From: an uncultured Oscillibacter sp.
Lineage (GTDB): Bacteria; Bacillota; Clostridia; Oscillospirales; Oscillospiraceae
Reading direction: 5' to 3'
Assembly: GCA_900544615.1 (NCBI GenBank)
Contig: UQVS01000003.1
Coordinates: 62,001-126,000, forward strand
DNA: 64,000 bases
Shown here: positions 54,596-63,585 of the stretch, in pieces
Layout of the letters: the number at the start of each line of letters is the position of its first letter
Position numbering within the stretch: the first letter of the stretch is position 1
Position numbers and translations under genes: made by a program
The notes under the pieces: model-generated
Seen by the model: only the letters and a program-made list of their open reading frames with translations
Told to the model about the DNA's origin: nothing
Database searches by the model: none

Positions 54596-56500
54596 TTAAA
54601 CCTCGCCGGCTGCTTCGCTGAGTTCCTCCCAGCGCAGATACAGCGCGTCCAGATCCGCCTGTGCAGCCTCTTTTTCCGCTACCAGCGCGTTCAGCTTTTC
54701 GTAGTCGCAGGCATTGACCTCCATATCGGCGTCCAGCGCCGCGATCCGCTCCTCCGCCTTGGCAATTTCCCGCTCACAGATGGTCAGCTGACGCCGCGCA
54801 GCCTGTTGAGCACGATCGCCTCTGGCCGGTTTTTCTGTAATCGGTTTTTCCTTTACAGGCTTTGGCACTTCCTGTTTTTCCGCTTCTTCCTGTGCCTTTA
54901 CCTGCCGATACTGAGCAAAGCCCATGGGATAATCGGTAATGGTGCCGCCGGCCACCTCCCAGATGCGGGTGGCAAAGCGGTTGATGAAGTATCGGTCATG
55001 GCTGACGAACAGCAGCGTGCCGTCATAAGCTTCCACCGCCTCTTCGATCCATTCCCGCGACGCGATGTCCAGATGGTTGGTTGGCTCGTCCAGAATCAGG
55101 AAATTGATCTCGTCGTCCATCAGCATACACAGCCGCAGGCGGCTCTGCTCTCCGCCGGAGAGGACGGACACCGGCTTGAGGACGTCCTCTCCCCGGAAGT
55201 CATACGCCGCCAGACGGTTCCGGGCGGACTGGGCGGAAATACCCCGCTTGGCCGCCATCATATTCTCCACCAGATTCCAGTCCGGGTGGTCAAAGTGGAT
55301 GATTTGGGGCAGATAGGCCATTTTCACCTGCGGCCCCAGCCGGATGCGTCCGCTGTCCGGGTACGCTTCGTCCACGATCATTTTGATGAGGGTGGATTTT
55401 CCCGTGCCGTTGTCACCGATCAGGGCAATGCGCTCGCCGCCCTCCACCTTCAGGGAGATCCCCTCAAAGAGCTTCTTTTCGCCGAAGGACTTGCTCAGAT
55501 TCCGGATCCCCAGCACCTCGTCTCCGTGGAACTCCGCCGCCGTGAACCGGGCGTCCATTTTCCGGGCCTTGGTGGGCTTGGCGGTGGTACGCATCCGCTC
55601 GATGCGGCGCTCCATGGAAATGGCCCGGCGATAGGTCTTGTCCATGCCCTGAAAAGCCCACAGCCGCAGCTGCTCCGCCGATTTTTCCAGCTGAGCGATC
55701 TTGGCCTGTTCCTTTTCATACTGCTTCATCCGCTCCTGATAACGGCGCTCTTTTTCCACGGCGTAGAAGCTATAGTTGCCGGAGTAGAACTCCGCCTTGC
55801 CGTTTTCAATCTCGATCACTCTGGTCACGGAGCGATCCAGAAAATAGCGGTCATGGGAAATGGCCACCACCGTCCCCCGGAACTTCTGGACGTAATTTTC
55901 CAGCCACTCTGTGGCATGGAGATCCAGATGGTTGGTTGGCTCGTCCAGCAGCAGGATATCCGTATCCTCCAGAATCAGACGGCCCAAATTCACCCGCGTC
56001 TTTTCTCCGCCGGAGAGCTGGTCAAACAGGCGGCCCCGCATATCGCCGGAGATGGACAGGCCGTTGGCCACCTTGCTGATAGCCACGTCGGTGTCGTATC
56101 CGCCGAACACCTCAAACCGTTCGGAAAGACTGCCATAGCGCTTCAGAAGCGCCGGAGCCGTCTCCCCTGCCGCCATGCGGCCTGCCAGTTCCTCCATTTC
56201 AGCGGCCAGCGCGTGCAGCCGCCCAAAGGCGGAACGCAGCACATCATCCACGGTGTATCCCGCCGGATACACCGGGATCTGGGAGATCAGCCCCATCCGA
56301 TGGCCCGGTGCAATGGTCACTGTGCCCTCATCGTAGTCCAGTTCTCCCGTCAATATTTTGAATAGCGTGGACTTGCCGGCGCCGTTTTTGCCCAGCAGGC
56401 CCACCCGCTGGCCCTGATCGATCTGAAAGGTGATGCCGTCAAGAATGTTATGCCCCACCTCGAAGGATTTCACAAGGCCGTTGACTTGAATCTCAATCAT
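54596..56500 (-). CDS. ABC-F family ATPase
   Basis: 634 aa with two ATPase domains and no membrane part: LLGKNGAGKSTLF (about 35-47) and ALIGDNGTGKSTLIKM; signatures LSGGEKTRVNLGRL and LSGGEQSRLRLCML; Walker B LLLDEPTNHLDLHATEWLE and LDEPTNHLDIASREWIE. A C-terminal coiled-coil (about 560-630) ends the protein. ABC-F proteins act on ribosomes; a housekeeping or resistance role is not decidable here. Overlaps murF by eight bases. Confidence 0.9.
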   Translation of the reverse strand: MIEIQVNGLVKSFEVGHNILDGITFQIDQGQRVGLLGKNGAGKSTLFKILTGELDYDEGTVTIAPGHRMGLISQIPVYPAGYTVDDVLRSAFGRLHALAAEMEELAGRMAAGETAPALLKRYGSLSERFEVFGGYDTDVAISKVANGLSISGDMRGRLFDQLSGGEKTRVNLGRLILEDTDILLLDEPTNHLDLHATEWLENYVQKFRGTVVAISHDRYFLDRSVTRVIEIENGKAEFYSGNYSFYAVEKERRYQERMKQYEKEQAKIAQLEKSAEQLRLWAFQGMDKTYRRAISMERRIERMRTTAKPTKARKMDARFTAAEFHGDEVLGIRNLSKSFGEKKLFEGISLKVEGGERIALIGDNGTGKSTLIKMIVDEAYPDSGRIRLGPQVKMAYLPQIIHFDHPDWNLVENMMAAKRGISAQSARNRLAAYDFRGEDVLKPVSVLSGGEQSRLRLCMLMDDEINFLILDEPTNHLDIASREWIEEAVEAYDGTLLFVSHDRYFINRFATRIWEVAGGTITDYPMGFAQYRQVKAQEEAEKQEVPKPVKEKPITEKPARGDRAQQAARRQLTICEREIAKAEERIAALDADMEVNACDYEKLNALVAEKEAAQADLDALYLRWEELSEAAGEV

Positions 56501-57866
56501 ACGTTTTCTTCAATTCTTCCACAAGGGAATCAAACCGCATGGCGTGGGAGGCTTTGATGAGCATACTGGTGTGGGGCTGCAACTGCTCCTTCACCGTTTG
56601 CAGAGCCGCCTCCTTGGTGGCAAAATGCACCACGTCGCCGCCACTCATGGCTGCGCCGTCTGCAATGCGGGCTGCCTTGGAGCCGATAGCGATCACAAAG
56701 TCGATGCCCAGCATGGCCGCCAGCGCACCGGCGTTGAAGTGGGCCTGATCCGTCAGATCGCCCAGCTCCCCCATATCGCCCAGCACCGCCACCCGGCGCT
56801 CGCAGTCCGTGCGGCCCAGCACCTCCAGCGCCGCCGTTACGGACTGGGGATTGGCATTATAGCAGTCGTCCAGCAGCACCCGGCCCTCCGGCATCCGGAC
56901 GATCCGCATCCGGGAGCCGGTAGGTTCGTAGGCTGCCACGCCCTGGATGATCTCCTCCCGGCTGAGTCCCAGCTCCTCGCCCACCGCCACCGCCATGGAG
57001 GCAGAATAGGCCATATGCTCGCCGGGGGCCGGGATATTCAGGGGATAGGTACCCTTCGGCGTGGTCACTGTGCAGGTGATCCCGTCCACGCCATGATCCA
57101 CGATGTCGTAGATCCGCACCTGACAATGCTCGCTCTGGCCGCACCGAACGATCCGCTGGGGCAGCGTCACCGTATCCAGCAGGGCGTCGTCCCCGTTGAG
57201 TACCGCCAGGCCGTTTTCCTTCAGATGCGTAAAAATCTCGCATTTCGCCTTCAGGATCCCCTCCCGGCTGCCCAGATACTCAATATGAGCGTCACCAATG
57301 TTGGAGATCACGGCGATATCCGGGCGCACCATGGCACCCAGATACTCGATCTCTCCGAAATGGTTCATTCCCGTTTCGATCACCGCCGCCTGATGCTCCG
57401 GGGCAAGACCCAGCAGCGTCAGAGGCGTTCCAATGTCATTGTTGAAATTCTCCGGCGTTTTCAGAACGTCCAGCTTCGCCCCCAGTACCGCGGCGATCAT
57501 CTCTTTCGTGGTAGTTTTTCCCACGCTGCCGGTGATCTGCACAAAGGGGATCTGGAACCGATCCCGGTAAGCGGATGCCAGATCCCGCAGGGCAAGCCGG
57601 GTGTCCGCCACCTTGATATAAAATTTGTCCGGGCGGATATTCTGGGGAAGCTTGGCGCATAGGCAGCCTGCCGCGCCGGCATCCAGTGCCGCGTCGATAA
57701 ACTGGTGGCCGTCGAACTTCTCCCCCACCCAGGGCAGGAACAGGCAGCCGGGGGTGATTTTCCGGCTGTCCGTGGAAACGGCGCTGACCGTCGGGATCTG
57801 ATCGCCGGGATTCCACCAGACGCCCTTGACTGCGGATACGATCTCTGTTAACGTCATGGACTGCAT
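56493..57866 (-). CDS. murF: UDP-N-acetylmuramoyl-tripeptide--D-alanyl-D-alanine ligase
   Basis: 457 aa. ATP P-loop TGSVGKTTTKEMI (about 115-127), ISNIGDAHIEYLGSREGILKAKCEIF, and the C-terminal VLLDDCYNANPQSV and MGELGD motifs. Adds D-Ala-D-Ala to the muropeptide. ATG 57866 with AGGAG inside the ddl stop region. Directly follows ddl (4 bp), joining dipeptide formation and its use. Confidence 0.95.
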   Translation of the reverse strand: MQSMTLTEIVSAVKGVWWNPGDQIPTVSAVSTDSRKITPGCLFLPWVGEKFDGHQFIDAALDAGAAGCLCAKLPQNIRPDKFYIKVADTRLALRDLASAYRDRFQIPFVQITGSVGKTTTKEMIAAVLGAKLDVLKTPENFNNDIGTPLTLLGLAPEHQAAVIETGMNHFGEIEYLGAMVRPDIAVISNIGDAHIEYLGSREGILKAKCEIFTHLKENGLAVLNGDDALLDTVTLPQRIVRCGQSEHCQVRIYDIVDHGVDGITCTVTTPKGTYPLNIPAPGEHMAYSASMAVAVGEELGLSREEIIQGVAAYEPTGSRMRIVRMPEGRVLLDDCYNANPQSVTAALEVLGRTDCERRVAVLGDMGELGDLTDQAHFNAGALAAMLGIDFVIAIGSKAARIADGAAMSGGDVVHFATKEAALQTVKEQLQPHTSMLIKASHAMRFDSLVEELKKTYD

Positions 57867-57870
57867 ATGT

Positions 57871-58923
57871 TTATCTCCTCTTGATCTTCAGGGACTGCCG
57901 CACGATCTCCTCGCACAGTTCGTCATAACCGATGCCCACTGCGGCGGCCTCCTTGGGAACGAAGCTGGTGGGGGTCATCCCCGGCAGGGAGTTGGCCTCC
58001 AGACACCAGAGGTTCCCATCGGCGTCCAGAATCATGTCCGTCCGGGAATAGACGGCCAGTCCCAGCGCCCGATGCACCCGCAGGGCCATCTCCCCCACGG
58101 CTTTGGCCTGCGCGTCCGTCAGCTCCGCAGGGCAGACCTCCCTGGCGCCGCCGGCCTGATACTTGGCCTCATAGTCGAAATTTTCCACACTGGGGAAGGT
58201 CTCCACTGGCGGCAGGTACCGCTCGCCCAGCACCGCGTCCGTCAGCTCCCGTCCATAGACTCGCTGTTCCACCAGCACCCGGTCGCAGTAGGCCCGCACC
58301 TGATGCAGCGCATCCGCCAGCTCCGCCCGGTCCTTGGGCAGATACACCCCCAGAGAGGAACCGCCGGTGGGGGCCTTGACCACGCAGGGCATGGGCAGGG
58401 TCTCCGCCAGATGGGGGATCTCCTCCTCCGTATAGGTCAGCGCCTGCCACTTGGGATTGGGGATGCCGTTGGCATCCATCATCTGCTTGGAGGCGATCTT
58501 ATCCATGGCAATGGCAGAGCCTAAGTACCCCGCGCCGGTATAGGGAACGCCCAGCAGATCCAGTGCCGCCTGAATCCGGCCGTCCTCGCCGTCCTGACCG
58601 TGCAGCCCCAAAAATACCACATCTGCCAGACGGCAGATATCCAGCACATGGGGACCGATGCGGCTGGCACTCTGATCCGGGCGGCTGCGGCGGACTGCCT
58701 CCAGATCCGGCGCCTGCACGGCGATCTTCACGTCCGGGCAAAGGCCGTCCGGTGCGTCAAAGAGGGTGTTCAGATCCGCAGGCGGATTTTCCAGTCCCAT
58801 AAACAGATCCACCAGAATCGCCTGATGCCCTTTGCGGCGCAGCGCTTGACACACGCCGGTGCCAGATACCAGAGAAACCGTCCGCTCCGTGGAGATGCCA
58901 CCGGCCAAAACAACGATTTTCAC
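57871..58923 (-). CDS. ddl: D-alanine--D-alanine ligase
   Basis: 350 aa ATP-grasp enzyme. N-terminal VVLAGGISTERTVSLVSG, central VFLGLHGQDGEDGRIQAALDLLGVPYTGAG, VKAPTGGSSLGVYLPKD loop, and metal-site LWCLEANSLPGMTPTSF. Residues of the omega loop suggest normal D-Ala selectivity, but I cannot exclude D-Ala-D-Ser/Lac activity from sight alone. First gene of the unit running to 49 kb. Confidence 0.94.
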   Translation of the reverse strand: MKIVVLAGGISTERTVSLVSGTGVCQALRRKGHQAILVDLFMGLENPPADLNTLFDAPDGLCPDVKIAVQAPDLEAVRRSRPDQSASRIGPHVLDICRLADVVFLGLHGQDGEDGRIQAALDLLGVPYTGAGYLGSAIAMDKIASKQMMDANGIPNPKWQALTYTEEEIPHLAETLPMPCVVKAPTGGSSLGVYLPKDRAELADALHQVRAYCDRVLVEQRVYGRELTDAVLGERYLPPVETFPSVENFDYEAKYQAGGAREVCPAELTDAQAKAVGEMALRVHRALGLAVYSRTDMILDADGNLWCLEANSLPGMTPTSFVPKEAAAVGIGYDELCEEIVRQSLKIKRR

Positions 58924-58976
58924 AGAAAATCAGAACCTTTCTTGTTACAATTCGGATTGATGAGCATATCGATACT

Positions 58977-59004
58977 ATTATAATCTGAGTTAGTTTAGCA
59001 CAAA
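58977..59004 (-). promoter_or_regulatory. Probable ddl promoter
   Basis: Minus-strand TATAAT (58977-58982) with TTTGTG/TTGTGC 15-16 bp upstream (58998-59004), about 55 bp before the ddl start. The -10 is perfect, the -35 weak. Confidence 0.6.
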
Positions 59005-59055
59005 CCGCCGCCGAATACAACATGAATTGGTGAACTTTTCCGCAAATGAGATACA

Positions 59056-59098
59056 GACCCGCCTGCGGCAGAGCTTTCTCCTCTGCCGCAGGCGGGTC
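59056..59098 (-). terminator. Terminator-like hairpin after the SLH gene
   Basis: Perfect 18-bp stem (59056-59073 with 59081-59098), loop of seven, 13 bp beyond the stop at 59111. The T tail is weak, but the long GC stem is striking. Confidence 0.65.
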
Positions 59099-59110
59099 GT
59101 ACACCAGATT

Positions 59111-60097
59111 TTATTGCAGCCAGTCCAGCAAGCCGCTTTTTTCCTCTCCCCGCAGCAGCACCCCGGCGGCGGAGAGCATCCGCGCCGCGTCCGCTCTGGT
59201 CACAGCCGTTTCCAGACGGTCGCTGCCAAAGCTCCCTGCGCTGAGGACATTCAGCGCCTCCATATTCCCAACGGCCTGCGCCGCCCAGGAGGGCATCGCT
59301 TCCCGGTCGGCGTACCAGACCGCCAGCTCCACATCTCCCAGATCCAGCACCCGGTTCAGCACCGTGGCGGCTTCGCTGTAGGAGATCGGCGCGCCGCAGG
59401 AAAATGCAGCGCCGTTTTCCGTGGGCTTTCCCTGCACGATCCCCTCCGCCACACCGGCAGCGGCATAGCTTCTGGCCCATGTGGGAATGGCCTCGTCATC
59501 GCAGAAGCCGGTCATGGTGACGTCTGTCACCTCGATCCCGGCCGTCTCCATCGTCATGGCCAGAAATTCTCCGCGGCTGACCGTCCGATCCGGCTCAAAA
59601 TACCACTTCTCCCCGATCTTCGCCCCGGTGAATATCCCCTGCTCCGCCAGATCCTGCGCGGCGGTGGCTGTCGCCGCGTCCGTGTCGGCATAGGTGACAC
59701 CGGAGCGGGTCTTTTCAATCGTAACCGTTACCACAGCGGGCGGGGACATGGTACCGGCGCTGTTGGCGGCAGTATAGGTGAAGCTGTCCGCACCGGCGGC
59801 GTTGTCCTTCGGCGTGTAGGTGAAGTTTGCGCCCTCCACCATGACCGTCCCCTTTTTCGGCTGGTCAACGACGGCAAAGGTCAGATCCCCGCCGTCAGGA
59901 TCCGTTCCTTCCAGCTGTCCCTGATACGGGATGCCCCGGTAGGTGCGGATCTCCAGATCCCGCGCCGCCGGCGCATTTTCCGGCGCAGGCGCGTCCGTTT
60001 TGCTCTTTCCAAGGCCGAACAGCGCCTGCGCGCTGCCGGCCAGCAGCAGCGCCGCCGTCAGGATCAGGGCCGCGCCGCGTTTCATCCGGATGTTCAT
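59111..60097 (-). CDS. Secreted Ig-like and S-layer-homology domain protein
   Basis: 328 aa. Signal peptide (MKRGAALILTAALLLAGSAQA, about 5-25), then a cadherin/Ig-like beta domain (about 45-130: DPDGGDLTFAVVDQPKKGTVMV, FTYTPKDNAAGADSFTYTAAN), then three SLH repeats (about 135-320: YFEPDRTVSRGEFLAMTM, ISYSEAATVLNRVL, ETAVTRADAARMLSAAG). SLH repeats anchor proteins to secondary wall polymers. It lies after the M56 gene and has its own terminator. Confidence 0.88.
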   Translation of the reverse strand: MNIRMKRGAALILTAALLLAGSAQALFGLGKSKTDAPAPENAPAARDLEIRTYRGIPYQGQLEGTDPDGGDLTFAVVDQPKKGTVMVEGANFTYTPKDNAAGADSFTYTAANSAGTMSPPAVVTVTIEKTRSGVTYADTDAATATAAQDLAEQGIFTGAKIGEKWYFEPDRTVSRGEFLAMTMETAGIEVTDVTMTGFCDDEAIPTWARSYAAAGVAEGIVQGKPTENGAAFSCGAPISYSEAATVLNRVLDLGDVELAVWYADREAMPSWAAQAVGNMEALNVLSAGSFGSDRLETAVTRADAARMLSAAGVLLRGEEKSGLLDWLQ

Positions 60098-60172
60098 ATG
60101 AAAACCTCCTGTCGTATTGATACAGAAGTAGTGTTTTCGCGGCGCTGGAAAATATGCGAAACGGCCCGCTGG

Positions 60173-60214
60173 AAAAAAACGGAGCGCTGCCCACCGGGAT
60201 CACCGGCGGGCAGC
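60173..60214 (-). terminator. Terminator after the M56 gene
   Basis: 12-bp stem GCTGCCCACCGG / CCGGCGGGCAGC (60186-60214; one G-U), then a T run on the minus strand (60173-60179 region). Close to the stop at 60222. Confidence 0.75.
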
Positions 60215-60221
60215 TGCCAAT

Positions 60222-63104
60222 TCAGTTGTCGCTGTCTAAGGGAAGATAGGACATGATCTGCCATGTATCCGTTCCCGGCGTCAGGCGCAGGGTCAGGACG
60301 CTGCGGTTCCTGTCATTGAGATTCCCGTACAGGTATACATAATTCTCCACCTGCTGGCCGCTTTCTGCCGCAAAAGAACTGAAACCGAAATCCGAGGTAT
60401 AGGTGTAGTAAGCGTCATAGTCTTTCAGATAGAATACCCCGTCGGTGTTTGAGAGATCCGCTGCGGTAATGCCGCCGTAGGCACGCAGCACCTCGTTGAC
60501 GCTGGCGGCGGAGATTTTGTGGATGGGCACCGGCATATCATCCATGCTCTCCGCCTGTTTGAATGGCCAGCTGTCCAGATTTCTCAGGGCTTCATATTCC
60601 GTCTCGTCGCTGATCCCGCCGTCCTCCGGGAAATAGCGGAGGAACTCTGCAAAATTCAGATCCCGGACGTTCCCATAGTAAGAGGTAAGGAAGTAACTGG
60701 CAGGCTGGATGTCCAGCCCTGTAATATCGCCGCTTTCGTCCCGGATGGTGCAGTCCGTCACGGCGTTGTAGGCATCCAGTTCCTGCTGGGACAGCACGCT
60801 GCGCTCCACACCGCCGCCGGTAAGGTCAACGGTCACCACAGTCCCGTAGGTACGCACGCCCTCGCCGCCCTCATTCAGTCCGGCGGTAAAGCTCACGGGA
60901 ACGATTGCCGTTTTTCCATTATTCAGGTAAACGATCTGATCCTGTTCCACTGCCCCCAAACGGGAAATGTTGTTGACTTTCGCCACATTTTTCAGGAAGA
61001 TCCCGGCAGACGGGTCGATCACCTCTCCGTCCGGCCCCTGCTGTGTTGTATACCCCACCGTAATTTCCGCGGAGCTTTTCCCCACCGGCACAATCTGCGT
61101 TGAAGTCCGTTCCGCCCGGGTAGAGTTTCCGGCGGCAGGTGTGAAATCCTCCACCGGTGTAAAGCTCTCCGCCATCAGGTACATCACCTGGGGCTCAATG
61201 AAGGTATGCACGTAATTGCTGATGCCGGTATCCGTCCAGAGGGTAAACACCGTCCAGCAGCCGCCGCCGGCTGCGGGGTAGAAGTAGTACCGGATGTGGG
61301 CGCCCTCCGCCGGCGGGTCCAGCCGCCAGACCAGTTTTTCCTCATCTACCGGCGTGAAGCCGATCTCCTCCGCTTCGGCGCGCTGCACGTCCAGAGACTT
61401 CTCGTCATAGACGATGGAGAAAATGGAGCCGGTATTGTAGGCTGATGTCCACTCCCAGTAGGGGGAGGCGCTGTCCGAGGTGTCGGATTTTGTCCAGCCG
61501 CTGATGGGAATGTAGAGATAGCCGCCGTCCACATCATAGCGGTGGACGGGATAGTTACCGGGCTTGTCATTGGGGTTGTTGTAGTTGATCTGGTCGATCC
61601 AGTCCTCCACATACAGCGGCAGATCCAAATTTTGATCCGTCACATACCAGTCGTAAATAGCTTCCTCCATGGTGTTGTGATAGCCATAGAAGTCCCCGTC
61701 GTTATTGGGTACATCATAGAGAATTTCATAGCGGCCATTCCCATGTCGCAGGGTTATCACAATATGGCTGTCGCCAGACCCCAGATCAAAATACCCCTCG
61801 TCGTCATAATATTCTCCGCCCGCCAGTACCACCGAATCCGTGTCCACATCCAGCTTTACCAGATAGTAATACTCCCATTCCTCCAACACGCCGTCAGGGG
61901 CCAGCCCGGTCACCTCGCCGCCCTTTTCCAGATAAATCAGCTTCCGGTCGGTGACGGCGGCGGTGCGGGGTTGGCTGCTGATGGTGCCGTCGGCGTTATA
62001 GGTATAATAGCTGACCTCCGTCTGAGACAGCATCACGTCCTGCACATAGGCCTCCACACTGGGCCATGAGCCGTTCTCCTCCCCGTCTGCGGTGTCTGTC
62101 CCTCCGGGATTGGCGGCGCAGAGGGCAATCAGTCCCACGCAGACCACGGCGCATACGGCCATGACCCATGGCCGGGGACGCTTCCAGTTCAGCAGGTTCC
62201 GAATCCGGCTGCCGGTGTCGCCCTCGCCGAAGGCCAGCGGCATCCCCGCCACGATGCGGCGTCCCGTGGCAAGACTCAGCAGGGAGGCGGAGTAGTCCGC
62301 CCGGATGTCCTCGCCCAGTTCCCTTACCACTGCCTCGTCGCAGCTCATCTCCATGTCCTTGCCGGAAAGGACGAAGGCTGCCCACACCAGCGGGTTGAAC
62401 CAGTGGATGCACAGAGCCAGAAAGGACAGGAATTTCACCAGATGATCCCGGCGGCGGAGGTGGTACTGCTCATGCCGCAGGATGTAGCCTCGCTCCGTTT
62501 CCGTCAGGGTGGAGGGCAGGTAGATCTTAGGCCGGAACAGACCCATGACAAAGGGAGATGGGATATGATCCGCCAGATAGATGTTATCCCGCAGTCTCAC
62601 CGTCCCCACCAACCGGCGGCGCAGCCGCAGCAATGACACAAGGCTGTACGCCAGCAGCAGGACCATCCCCGCCAGCCATATCAGCGTTAGAATGAACACA
62701 GGCTCATTGAAAGACATGGCCGGAACGGCTGCCGGCGCTGTATCTGCCGGAGCGTCACTAACCGCGCCGCCGGTTTCCGCCGGAAGCGGCGGCTGAGGCA
62801 GCTGCGTCACAGCAGGAGCCGTGCCGCGGATCATGATGTCCGCCGGGACGTATTCCACTGCGCTGGTGCGCTGCGTCCGCTCCTGAGCCGGCGCTCCCAG
62901 CGCGCCCATCAGGGATACGGCGGAGGTGACGGACACCGGACACAGCAGCCGGAACAGCACCACGGCCCACAAGGCATAGGCGAAAACCTTGGGTGCCCGC
63001 CGCAGCAGCAGACGGACTGCCAGCACCGCCAAAATCACCACGCTGGCGGTGAGGCTCATATTACAGACGATGGGAAACAGCCGGTGCATTACAAACTCGC
63101 CCAT
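60222..63104 (-). CDS. BlaR1-like M56 family membrane peptidase with large outer domain
   Basis: 960 aa from ATG 63104 (GGAGG 6 bp upstream). About four membrane helices in the first 330 residues, with the M56 zinc motif HEQYH (near 211) and a downstream acidic ligand region MEMSCDEAVVREL (near 250); a further helix near 305-325 (WVMAVCAVVCVGLIALCAANPGG). Some 630 residues then lie outside. No SxxK penicillin-binding motif is evident, so it differs from true BlaR1. Pairs with the BlaI-type repressor 3 bp upstream, forming a two-gene sensor-repressor system for unknown signals. Confidence 0.85.
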   Translation of the reverse strand: MGEFVMHRLFPIVCNMSLTASVVILAVLAVRLLLRRAPKVFAYALWAVVLFRLLCPVSVTSAVSLMGALGAPAQERTQRTSAVEYVPADIMIRGTAPAVTQLPQPPLPAETGGAVSDAPADTAPAAVPAMSFNEPVFILTLIWLAGMVLLLAYSLVSLLRLRRRLVGTVRLRDNIYLADHIPSPFVMGLFRPKIYLPSTLTETERGYILRHEQYHLRRRDHLVKFLSFLALCIHWFNPLVWAAFVLSGKDMEMSCDEAVVRELGEDIRADYSASLLSLATGRRIVAGMPLAFGEGDTGSRIRNLLNWKRPRPWVMAVCAVVCVGLIALCAANPGGTDTADGEENGSWPSVEAYVQDVMLSQTEVSYYTYNADGTISSQPRTAAVTDRKLIYLEKGGEVTGLAPDGVLEEWEYYYLVKLDVDTDSVVLAGGEYYDDEGYFDLGSGDSHIVITLRHGNGRYEILYDVPNNDGDFYGYHNTMEEAIYDWYVTDQNLDLPLYVEDWIDQINYNNPNDKPGNYPVHRYDVDGGYLYIPISGWTKSDTSDSASPYWEWTSAYNTGSIFSIVYDEKSLDVQRAEAEEIGFTPVDEEKLVWRLDPPAEGAHIRYYFYPAAGGGCWTVFTLWTDTGISNYVHTFIEPQVMYLMAESFTPVEDFTPAAGNSTRAERTSTQIVPVGKSSAEITVGYTTQQGPDGEVIDPSAGIFLKNVAKVNNISRLGAVEQDQIVYLNNGKTAIVPVSFTAGLNEGGEGVRTYGTVVTVDLTGGGVERSVLSQQELDAYNAVTDCTIRDESGDITGLDIQPASYFLTSYYGNVRDLNFAEFLRYFPEDGGISDETEYEALRNLDSWPFKQAESMDDMPVPIHKISAASVNEVLRAYGGITAADLSNTDGVFYLKDYDAYYTYTSDFGFSSFAAESGQQVENYVYLYGNLNDRNRSVLTLRLTPGTDTWQIMSYLPLDSDN

Positions 63105-63107
63105 ACG

Positions 63108-63467
63108 CTACCTCCTGTTCTGGTCGATCAGCTTTTGCAGCTGCGTGATCTCATCCTCGCTCAGTTTCTTCCGCCGGGTAAACGCCGTGATGAACGCCGG
63201 GAGAGAGCCGGAAAAGCTCTCCTCCACAAATTGCCTGCTCTGGGCGGTGTCATAGTCCGCTCGCGACAGGCGGCTGGTAACGGTGCCGCCCTCGTTTTGG
63301 AAAATGCCCCGGTCGCACAGCCGCTTCAGCACCGTATAGGTGGTGGACTTTTTCCAGCCCAGCGCTTCCTCCGCCAGCTTCACCAGCTCCATGGAACCAA
63401 CCGGCTCCTTTTCCCAGATGATCTCCGCAAACCGGGTCTCCACCGGCCCCATTTTCAGATCGCTCAT
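63108..63467 (-). CDS. BlaI/MecI/CopY family transcriptional repressor
   Basis: 119 aa. Winged-helix repressor: VETRFAEIIWEKEPVGSMELVKLAEEALGWKKSTTYTVLKRLCDRGIF, the family core with the KKSTTYTVLKRL recognition helix. The C-terminal part has the dimer helix ITAFTRRKKLSEDEITQLQKLIDQ. The partner M56 protease would cleave it to derepress. Operator lies just upstream. AAGGAGG before the ATG. Confidence 0.92.
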   Translation of the reverse strand: MSDLKMGPVETRFAEIIWEKEPVGSMELVKLAEEALGWKKSTTYTVLKRLCDRGIFQNEGGTVTSRLSRADYDTAQSRQFVEESFSGSLPAFITAFTRRKKLSEDEITQLQKLIDQNRR

Positions 63468-63481
63468 TCTATCGCCTCCTT

Positions 63482-63539
63482 GGTTTACTTACTGTAGACC
63501 TCTTACCCATAGTCTACAGCAAGTAAACCTCGTTGTCAA
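63482..63539 (-). promoter_or_regulatory. blaI-type promoter and inverted-repeat operator
   Basis: Minus-strand TTGACA (63534-63539), 17-bp spacer, TAGACT (63511-63516). Two 18-bp arms, GGTTTACTTACTGTAGAC (63482-63499) and GTCTACAGCAAGTAAACC (63512-63529), match as inverted repeats except at one position, one arm covering the spacer and -10, the other the transcribed start. This fits autorepression by the BlaI-type protein. Confidence 0.85.
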
Positions 63540-63549
63540 GAGAAAGCTG

Positions 63550-63582
63550 AAAAAACGACACGGACAAATTGTCCGTGTCGTT
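63550..63582 (-). terminator. Terminator of proC
   Basis: 14-bp stem AACGACACGGACAA / TTGTCCGTGTCGTT (63554-63582) with a one-base centre, then a T run on the minus strand; 4 bp after the stop. Confidence 0.85.
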
Positions 63583-63585
63583 CGC

